Made by a program: the position numbers and the translations under genes. A model generated the notes under the pieces. That model had not been told where the DNA came from, ran no database searches, and was given only the letters and a program-made list of their open reading frames with translations. From positions 1-45,698 of IMG/VR virus record IMGVR_UViG_3300048672_000711: a DNA stretch of 45,698 nucleotides; one strand, written 5' to 3'. This document shows, in pieces, positions 39,677 through 45,698 of this stretch. This DNA comes from a virus. Within the stretch, counting starts at the first letter, position 1, and each line of letters starts with the position of its first letter.

Positions 39677-40245
39677 TATTGCCCCCTAAGTCCCGCACGT
39701 TTTTGCATCATAAGCCAAAGTGCTTCATTACTCATTGGATAAGTCCCACCATAAATATCAAAATTTGGTGAATTTCCTTGCGTGCTTTGTATCATGTTTG
39801 GTTGTGGATTAGACACAGAGCCAAATCCTCCTCCAACACCTTGCATATTTGCTTTTGATGGATCTGAATTAAGAAAAGCTTCTTGCTCTGCTTTTGTTCC
39901 TGGTCCCATTGGCGCTCTATCACTAATTGGAGTTCCCTTAGAATTGCTTGTATAATAGTTAAGCATTGCTTTTTTAAGTGCAGAATCTTCTCCAGATTGA
40001 TCTATTCCTTGGGCAATATTCATTCCAGCAAGACCCGCCTGCATCCCAGTACCAAGAGCCGAGGTTCCAACATCTTCTGTCTGAGCAATGTTAGTGCTTG
40101 GAGACATTCCATTGGCCCATCCATATTGGGCAATGGCTTTTTGTAGGTGAGCATTATCTGCAATGTTCTCATTCTTTTTCTTAGCTTGATTGGCACCTTG
40201 AATTGCACCAAGAAGTGCTGTTGCTACAGGAATCATCCACAACAT
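39676..40245 (-). CDS. Small ejection-type protein with hydrophobic N-terminus
   Basis: This 189-aa protein starts MLWMIPVATALLGAIQGANQ, a hydrophobic segment with G..G..A spacing like the N-termini of P22 gp7-type and other podovirus ejection proteins, then a Gly/Ser/Gln-rich region. It would be one of the proteins released into the host. Function is inferred from architecture and order. Confidence 0.65.
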   Translation of the reverse strand: MLWMIPVATALLGAIQGANQAKKKNENIADNAHLQKAIAQYGWANGMSPSTNIAQTEDVGTSALGTGMQAGLAGMNIAQGIDQSGEDSALKKAMLNYYTSNSKGTPISDRAPMGPGTKAEQEAFLNSDPSKANMQGVGGGFGSVSNPQPNMIQSTQGNSPNFDIYGGTYPMSNEALWLMMQKRAGLRGQ

Positions 40246-40246
40246 A

Positions 40247-40411
40247 TTATTTCCCCTTCCTAACCATCTTCAGCCAAGGACTGTCTTTTATCTGCTGCTT
40301 ATCAAGCGTTAGAATACTTTGATTAGATGTAAGCATTTTCTGAGGCCTTTTAAATCCAAGGTACTCATTAAGCATATTTTTAAAAATATGTTTTGGCTCC
40401 ATTAAACTCAT
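40247..40411 (-). CDS. Small basic protein between ejection genes
   Basis: This 54-aa protein begins MSLMEPKHIFKNMLNEYLGF and ends WLKMVRKGK. Its ATG overlaps the upstream stop (ATGA), and its stop is 1 nt from the next ATG. Such coupling argues that it is real. It may help assembly or be a small virion part. Confidence 0.65.
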   Translation of the reverse strand: MSLMEPKHIFKNMLNEYLGFKRPQKMLTSNQSILTLDKQQIKDSPWLKMVRKGK

Positions 40412-40989
40412 CCGAAAATTCCTCCACCAGAAGCATCACGAGCTTTTTTCTCTGCTTCTGCATAAGCACCAGAAAGATTTTCTCCAGCCTTTTTCTTTTG
40501 GGCAAGAGCATATGCAATGTTTTCAAGTTCCGCACCTTTACCAAGCTGCTGTCTAAATAGATCTGCACCTTGCTGACCGATCTGCGCGCGTTGTGCCATT
40601 TCATTGATGGATTGTCCTGGGAGTCTTGCTGCTCCTGCTTTAAAACCAGCTATTCCTGCCCCTAATGGTTGTGCTGTAGCTGCTTGGTCTCTTGCTACTC
40701 CCTGCTGCATTGCCTGGGTCTTATTTGCAAGCTGTACCCAAGGATTTGTTTGCATGTATTGCTGTGGAGAAAGTCCACGCATGTCTTGTCCTTGAGTTGC
40801 TTGTAAGAGCATCTCGGAAGCTTTTCCAAAGTTCCTTGGGTCAATTTTATTTACTGGTCCACCTGGCTCTGGAAAATATGTTCCCCCATATTGCTTACCA
40901 TAAAATCCACCGTATGGATTATATGGAGCACTCTCATCTAGTGGATTAAGATTCTGCCCTGGTGCTACGCCACCCGTATATGCTGCCAT
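40408..40989 (-). CDS. Gln/Gly-rich virion protein
   Basis: This 193-aa protein starts MAAYTGGVAPGQNLNPLDES at the ATG after GGGGAGG; an upstream in-frame start is unneeded. It is Gln/Gly/Pro-rich with a PQQYMQTNPWVQLANKTQ helix and a Lys/Ala-rich C-terminus. A TAATG overlap couples it to the upstream gene. It resembles small podovirus tail or ejection accessory proteins by composition only. Confidence 0.65.
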   Translation of the reverse strand: MAAYTGGVAPGQNLNPLDESAPYNPYGGFYGKQYGGTYFPEPGGPVNKIDPRNFGKASEMLLQATQGQDMRGLSPQQYMQTNPWVQLANKTQAMQQGVARDQAATAQPLGAGIAGFKAGAARLPGQSINEMAQRAQIGQQGADLFRQQLGKGAELENIAYALAQKKKAGENLSGAYAEAEKKARDASGGGIFG

Positions 40990-41969
40990 TAGTAAGCCTC
41001 CCCGATTTTCTGTCCTGCCCATTTTTGTAACTGAGTATTCATCATGCTTTGTTCTTGGCCCGTGGCACCTTGAAGCGCAGACATTCTTTGCTGTTCATCT
41101 TGCTGCTTAATGGCTTGCTGTCCAAGAGCGCCCGACTGACCAATCTGCTGTCTACCAAGCATGGCCTGTTTCTGGCCAAGAATTGGAACACGATCAATTT
41201 TGCGCGATGACATTCCACCACGCATTTCACCCTGCTGAATAGCCTGGGTTCCTTGGTTCTGGATTTGTCCTGGTAAGTTTGCTTGTTGCTTGGCAACGTC
41301 TTGTCCTAGTTGCTGTGATTGCATCATACCCCAAGCACTTGGAGTACCAGCAGCTCTTGTGGCATCTGCATATTGTTGACCAGAGGCAGGTCCTAGTTGA
41401 TCTGGAGTTTGTACTTCAGGTCCACCTGGAAAATATGTCTTAGCAGAACCTTGGGCATATAAGTTTTTCGTATGTTCTGCGAGTTGGTTAACATCTGCTG
41501 CAATTGTAGGCATCCTAGATTCATCTACACCAAGATGCACTAGCCAATCATGTATCTCTGTTGGATTGGACCATTTATCCCTAAGAGCTTGAAGTTTTGC
41601 TGGATCATTTTTAGCAGCGTTCATCTGATCTTCAATTTGAAGCTGCAACTTCTGCCGAGTCCAATCGGCCTTTGGATCTTTACCTGAGTTATTGGTATTT
41701 CCGGCCCATGTATCGTACATATTATTATAAGCAGCCGACGAATATCCAAGTTCAGGCGAAACTAGGAAAGGATTTTGTCCAACAGTTGAAACTACTCCAG
41801 AAGTTGTTGGATTAGTTCTAGGGTCCATACTTAACCAAGGACTTTTTGTTGCATCACCACTTGGCTGTTGCCCCTGTGTTGGAGTTCCTGTTCCATTAGG
41901 ATTGTTTGGATCGCTTAGATTCTGATCGTCATACCATTTACCTGTTTGCGGGTTTTGCTTTTGTGCCAT
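40989..41969 (-). CDS. Gln-rich virion protein near the tail adaptor
   Basis: This 326-aa protein is rich in Gln/Asn/Pro at the N-terminus (PNNPNGTGTPTQGQQPSGD), with a helical part (about residues 120-190) and Gln/Met-rich repeats at the end (GQKQAMLGRQQIGQSGALGQQ). It lies directly after the adaptor gene. A core or neck role is plausible; no fold is recognised. Confidence 0.65.
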   Translation of the reverse strand: MAQKQNPQTGKWYDDQNLSDPNNPNGTGTPTQGQQPSGDATKSPWLSMDPRTNPTTSGVVSTVGQNPFLVSPELGYSSAAYNNMYDTWAGNTNNSGKDPKADWTRQKLQLQIEDQMNAAKNDPAKLQALRDKWSNPTEIHDWLVHLGVDESRMPTIAADVNQLAEHTKNLYAQGSAKTYFPGGPEVQTPDQLGPASGQQYADATRAAGTPSAWGMMQSQQLGQDVAKQQANLPGQIQNQGTQAIQQGEMRGGMSSRKIDRVPILGQKQAMLGRQQIGQSGALGQQAIKQQDEQQRMSALQGATGQEQSMMNTQLQKWAGQKIGEAY

Positions 41970-42682
41970 TATGCAAGCTCCCTGTACGCAGAGAGATCTT
42001 TGTACATTTCTGAATCTTCGTCTGGAATCATGTTGGTAAGTGTCTCTACCATAAGATTCTTCATTTCATCCTTCTTGGCCTTAGCATCGTCCTGTTTACC
42101 AGTTCCATCCTTAGCCCAAATTCTCCAAGCCACGTAAGCATAAAGATATTGCATAGCAATTTCTGGAAGATCACAGAATTGGGTGTCGTCTGCATCCCAG
42201 CGATTCGCGTTCCTAGTGTACCAAATCAAAACATTCGTTGTTGACGTTTCTCTACTTGGTGGAACAAGAAGCATCTTTGGCATAACAGCAGCACTTGTGT
42301 TAACCAACATATATTTATATGCTTCGGTAATCGTATTGTACTGATTTGTATATTCTCTCTCTTCAAAACGGTCTGGTCCACGAAGCCTTTTTATCGTGTA
42401 AATGCTATTGCTCGCTCCATCCCTATACAAAACTTTCTTGATTTTATTGGAGTAAATATCTCCCGGAAGATCATATTCTTCCTGGCCCTGAACCAGGGGA
42501 ATATATGCCCTAGTTAAAAAATATTCGTCCTCTAACCCCAATTTATGAATCTCTGATTCTACCTCGTCAATTCCATCATTGACGTAATCAATAAATTCCT
42601 GTGGCTGAACAAACTCTTCGGCCTCTGTGTCCGTCTCTAATTGAACTTTTGATCTAATCTGAGCGAATGTTTTATATATCAT
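41969..42682 (-). CDS. Tail adaptor protein (P22 gp4-like)
   Basis: This 237-aa helical protein (MIYKTFAQIRSKVQLETDTE...) holds an N-terminal helix-rich domain with FIDYVNDGIDEVESEIH and a beta section (TRAYIPLVQGQEEYDLPGDIY), as in head-completion/adaptor proteins that sit below the portal. It follows the tail hub gene. The P22 gp4 link is by order and fold style. Confidence 0.72.
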   Translation of the reverse strand: MIYKTFAQIRSKVQLETDTEAEEFVQPQEFIDYVNDGIDEVESEIHKLGLEDEYFLTRAYIPLVQGQEEYDLPGDIYSNKIKKVLYRDGASNSIYTIKRLRGPDRFEEREYTNQYNTITEAYKYMLVNTSAAVMPKMLLVPPSRETSTTNVLIWYTRNANRWDADDTQFCDLPEIAMQYLYAYVAWRIWAKDGTGKQDDAKAKKDEMKNLMVETLTNMIPDEDSEMYKDLSAYRELA

Positions 42683-42694
42683 AGTGCCTCTATC

Positions 42695-44989
42695 TTACGC
42701 ATTGTTAGCGTCCTGTCCAGCTTCATAAGTCAGTTGATTGTCCGTGGTACTTGCTACGTGCAATGTATATGAGAGTAGGTTTAAAAACTCACCTTTTGGG
42801 TAGCCTTTTAGGACCCATTTATAGCGCCCTGTTGGAAAGACATTGTTCGTGTCTTCCAATACAAGGGTAGAGTCAGATCTACCAATTACTTTAAAGCCTG
42901 TGACGTAGTTATCAACACTTGTGTATAAGTAATAGTCTAGTGCCTGAGTTGGCCAAGTATTGGTCATAGATACGAGCGTTGCTGTATTCAGCGTATTATT
43001 GAAGTCAGCTTCACCATTTAGGTCTGAGTTTTCCACAACTACATAAGCATTAGTAACTTCTACTTGAATAAAAGAAAGTCTAAGTCCCTTAGCTGGCATC
43101 CATCGTTTCTGCTCAATCAATCCTTCAGCGTTCCAGACACAATCAGGATTTCCCCAAACGAAGTCCTCATCTCCCCAGATAAAGTTTCTACGCCATCTTA
43201 TAGCTTTTAATGGGCGAGTAGATTTTCCATCATCATTGATAGCGTTAATTTGAATAGAGATATTGGTGCGATTCTTACAGGTAAGAAGAATCTTAGGAAT
43301 CCACTTACGTTGATACTGAGATCCCATGTTTAGTGCAACACTTCTATAAGTCCAAATAATTGTCTCTTTATACCAAGTAGATGGAGTTGTATTGGACTCA
43401 AGTTTTAGATCTGATAAATATGCTACTCCATCATGTTTGTAGACATATCCCCTATGATCTGCCCTATGTAACCATTTTCCAAAATAAGTAATTGCTGAAG
43501 CAGTATTGGAGCCAAATGACCATGTGGAAAATACGGACTCAGGCATGACACCATATCTAAGTTCCATCACGTACATTCTATTATTGTCAGACTTTGCAGT
43601 ATCATCCTGCCATGTCCAATAGACCCTTCTATTTATTTCATCAAAGGTTCCTTGGATTCTACGCTTATCAAGAGCAACTATGGAAAATTGGTAGTAAAAA
43701 TCATTAAAACCATCAGATACCTTTACAACTGAGTACCCATCTGTTGAGTAAAAACCATCATTTCCAGCCCAGAAAAGTTTTCCTTCAGCTTGAACACATG
43801 AGTTTACTGATAGGCACCCGGCATGGTCTGAAATCCTAATGAGTCTTGGAGTACCACGACCGAATTGATCCCAACCGCCCTCTATGCGATATATGTGCTT
43901 TTTACATAGGATAATCGGGATAGATTGGCATGAGGAAATTCCTTTTAATTCATCTTCTGCATCAAATTCAAAATCAAGTGGAACTGCATCTGGAGTTCCA
44001 GGAACACTTTGTCTCAGAGTGTATGGTAGTTTCTCTGTGCCATCTTGAAGATATCCATAATACCCAATGCTATTTACTACGTGAACAAACTTACAAAGTG
44101 GTGGATAGTCATTATCTACTGAACCGTCATTGGTGTAGAGCTGAACTTGATCTTGTAGAGTAGCATCAGTCATATTTTCTACAGCAATCGAAGTTAGATT
44201 GTGTCCAGAAGATACAAGATAGAATATGCTTCCATTATCTATAGTTCTATAGACGTTTGTTACAAAACTTGTACTTGCATAGTCCAAATTCTTATCAGCT
44301 ACCCCAACAGGAATATTTGCAAGTGCAATTGGTAGAGACTTATTCAAGGCTTCTACAAATATTGGTGTGCTCTCCACGCGAAACGTCTGGTTCCTTACCT
44401 TATAAGTATAGCTATAGGTAAATGCGTAGATGTAATTAGCTGCCCCAGCAGCACCAGTTGCAGTAATAGGAGTAATAGGAACAGGTTTTGGAATACCTGC
44501 GTTGATCGATTTAATTGCTCCACCGTCATCCTGAAAAATCTTCATTGGGCGGCCAAAATTAAAGCTAGCATCCTCATCGTGAGTTATGTACACATGGTCA
44601 TTCCAAAAAGAATGATTTCCTTCTGACTGTAAAGTTGCACCATTTACCGCATCAGTCCCAGATAGCGCCGTAAAGTCTGGTCCATATATTGTTGAGTATG
44701 GAGAGTTTGGGCCAGGGCGATAGTACATTTTAGGGCCAGAACGAACCAAAATCTTTTCTTCACGGTAATTGATTAGATTACCAATTCTCTTAGCACCATA
44801 TGGGATTTGTGAGTTTGTATCAATCGCTGCGGTAATATCAAAGGAACTTCCAGGACGAGTCTCTAACTTGTTCTCTTTGTTGATGACTAGATTGTCTAGG
44901 ATCGCGGATCTTTTCTCATTGGGGTCGTAGATGAAATCGTTGATTCCACCAGAAAAGTCCGAAACTTCAAAGGGACTAATTCCCAACAT
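42695..44989 (-). CDS. Tail hub/needle-platform protein (P22 gp10-like)
   Basis: This 764-aa protein starts SPFEVSDFSGGINDF and is all-beta with propeller-like strands (KLFWAGNDGFYSTDGYSVVKV, RRVYWTWQDDT, DHRGYVYKHDG). The N-terminal FSGGINDFIYD and the RPGSS segment are common in podovirus tail stabilisation or hub proteins. It should cap the adaptor ring and hold fibres. It overlaps the upstream gene (TAATG). Confidence 0.82.
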   Translation of the reverse strand: MLGISPFEVSDFSGGINDFIYDPNEKRSAILDNLVINKENKLETRPGSSFDITAAIDTNSQIPYGAKRIGNLINYREEKILVRSGPKMYYRPGPNSPYSTIYGPDFTALSGTDAVNGATLQSEGNHSFWNDHVYITHDEDASFNFGRPMKIFQDDGGAIKSINAGIPKPVPITPITATGAAGAANYIYAFTYSYTYKVRNQTFRVESTPIFVEALNKSLPIALANIPVGVADKNLDYASTSFVTNVYRTIDNGSIFYLVSSGHNLTSIAVENMTDATLQDQVQLYTNDGSVDNDYPPLCKFVHVVNSIGYYGYLQDGTEKLPYTLRQSVPGTPDAVPLDFEFDAEDELKGISSCQSIPIILCKKHIYRIEGGWDQFGRGTPRLIRISDHAGCLSVNSCVQAEGKLFWAGNDGFYSTDGYSVVKVSDGFNDFYYQFSIVALDKRRIQGTFDEINRRVYWTWQDDTAKSDNNRMYVMELRYGVMPESVFSTWSFGSNTASAITYFGKWLHRADHRGYVYKHDGVAYLSDLKLESNTTPSTWYKETIIWTYRSVALNMGSQYQRKWIPKILLTCKNRTNISIQINAINDDGKSTRPLKAIRWRRNFIWGDEDFVWGNPDCVWNAEGLIEQKRWMPAKGLRLSFIQVEVTNAYVVVENSDLNGEADFNNTLNTATLVSMTNTWPTQALDYYLYTSVDNYVTGFKVIGRSDSTLVLEDTNNVFPTGRYKWVLKGYPKGEFLNLLSYTLHVASTTDNQLTYEAGQDANNA

Positions 44990-45372
44990 TATCCACCAAC
45001 CATAAGATCAAATGCTACCGTAGTATCATTTGTGTAGTATTTAATTTGAGAAGCTGAAATCCATTCAAACTTTGGATATACGTATTCAAATGGCGAAGCA
45101 TTAAGTCTGAACTGAATCCTTTGCCCGTCGTAAGTATATCCACTAGGAAGATTTACAAGCTTAGACCAAGTACCCTCGCCCTCGTTAACATCTGGAATAA
45201 GATTGGTAACAGTAATATCTGCTGTAATTGAACTTCCAGCAAGCTTAGAAGAGTTTGTACCATTATGAGTATGATCGTTCAGCTTTTGAATATTATCTTC
45301 TAAAGCCTGGAAAAGAATATTTCCACGATCCCCTGTTGTTGGCTTCTTGAATAAATAACTAAGTATAATCAT
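44989..45372 (-). CDS. Small tail-region protein
   Basis: This 127-aa protein starts MIILSYLFKKPTTGDRGNIL at an ATG overlapping the upstream stop (ATGA) after AGGAGAAAAG; an upstream in-frame start at 45411 overlaps the previous gene more and is less likely. It contains LFQALEDNIQKLNDHTHNGT, a fragment seen in fibre and collar proteins, then a beta-rich C-terminus. A tail accessory role is inferred. Confidence 0.68.
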   Translation of the reverse strand: MIILSYLFKKPTTGDRGNILFQALEDNIQKLNDHTHNGTNSSKLAGSSITADITVTNLIPDVNEGEGTWSKLVNLPSGYTYDGQRIQFRLNASPFEYVYPKFEWISASQIKYYTNDTTVAFDLMVGG

Positions 45373-45503
45373 TTCTTTTCTCCTAGAACTTTTGTCTTGG
45401 TCTTTCTCCAAGTATCAAGAAGCGTTCTTCCCCAACCAAAGAGCTGGAGAGTCTTTACGACTCCCAGCCAATCTACCAATGCTCCTAAAACCTTAAGCAC
45501 CAT
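45369..45503 (-). CDS. Small basic protein downstream of the holin-like gene
   Basis: This 44-aa protein (MVLKVLGALVDWLGVVKTLQ...) has an amphipathic N-terminal helix and a Lys-rich tail (RKTKTKVLGEKK). It is coupled by TAATG to the gene before and by ATGA to the one after. Its place in the lysis cassette suggests a lysis accessory role. Confidence 0.62.
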   Translation of the reverse strand: MVLKVLGALVDWLGVVKTLQLFGWGRTLLDTWRKTKTKVLGEKK

Positions 45504-45698
45504 TATACGCTCGGAGGTGGATTTTTCACATTATTGGGTAGCCATGATAATAGTTTATCAATCCATATACCAATGCGAGTAACAAAACCATCATCCGTCT
45601 GTGTCGGAGTCAACCGCACAACTGCCTCTGCGAAAGTAACAAAAGCCGTCAATACCCCAACCAATCCTGCTGCGTTTGCCTTAAGCCAAGCAATAACC
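45503..45698 (-). CDS. Small holin-like membrane protein, C-terminal part (starts at the left end of the window)
   Basis: This is the remainder of the gene that starts at 26-24. It reads AWLKANAAGLVGVLTAF and onward to a stop at 45505-45503. The last base of its stop is the A of the next start codon (TAATG), so the next gene is translationally coupled. The open frame across the two window ends is the main evidence for circularity. Confidence 0.75.
   Translation of the reverse strand, partial: VIAWLKANAAGLVGVLTAFVTFAEAVVRLTPTQTDDGFVTRIGIWIDKLLSWLPNNVKNPPPSV

Overview
The window looks like the complete or near-complete genome of a lytic, short-tailed (podovirus-like) tailed phage of an unidentified bacterium. 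The evidence is a full P22-type head and neck set (large terminase, P22-like portal, scaffold, HK97-fold coat, gp4-like adaptor, gp10-like tail hub, ejection-type proteins), a lysis cassette, and its own replication set (Toprim primase-helicase, family A DNA polymerase, SNF2-type helicase, VRR-NUC nuclease, candidate single-strand binding protein). I see no integrase, no RNA polymerase, no tRNA gene and no CRISPR array. Shine-Dalgarno sites are strong, neighbouring genes overlap as ATGA or TAATG, and one small lipoprotein has a lipobox; a Gram-negative host is likely but not proven. The two ends share 9 bp (gcaataacc), and a small membrane-protein gene and the late operon both run across the junction, so the molecule is best read as a circle.

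Layout. (a) Late genes, all on the minus strand, run from 15747 down to 1, across the junction, and from 45698 down to 35148 (about 26 kb): probable small terminase, TerL, portal, scaffold and coat (15.7-8.2 kb); decoration, neck and tail-fibre genes (8.1-0.6 kb); lysis genes (0.63 kb through the junction to 45.4 kb); tail hub and adaptor (45.4-42.0 kb); ejection and accessory virion proteins (42.0-35.1 kb). (b) A 700-bp divergent control region (15748-16456) is packed with degenerate heptamer repeats. (c) Small plus-strand genes and a DUF932 gene (16.4-18.6 kb) lie between terminators. (d) A minus-strand island holds a zinc-motif protein and the primase-helicase (18.7-21.9 kb), separated by an AT-rich segment with ACAAAGTT repeats that may be an origin or operator. 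(e) A plus-strand early region of many tiny genes follows (22.0-27.8 kb: XRE regulator, lipoprotein, PD-(D/E)XK nuclease, pentapeptide-repeat protein, DUF6948-like protein with a Gly-rich low-complexity partner, Lar-like protein). (f) Plus-strand replication genes (27.9-35.06 kb) come after a promoter flanked by two operator-like repeats and end at a terminator facing the end of the late operon.

The most unusual signal is a dispersed family of degenerate 7-bp units (roughly N-A/C-G-N-N-C-C, for example AAGAACC, ACGGTCC, GCGAACC). They occur as runs of 2-8 or more units on both strands, in the intergenic control region and inside many genes. A 25-bp version recurs in three late genes in the same reading frame, each time encoding DPST..LK. 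Also notable are a zinc-ribbon gene intact except for one in-frame UGA (22847-23059), a 30-residue membrane peptide hidden between two genes with a strong ribosome-binding site, and a nearly homogeneous 16-unit pentapeptide-repeat array.
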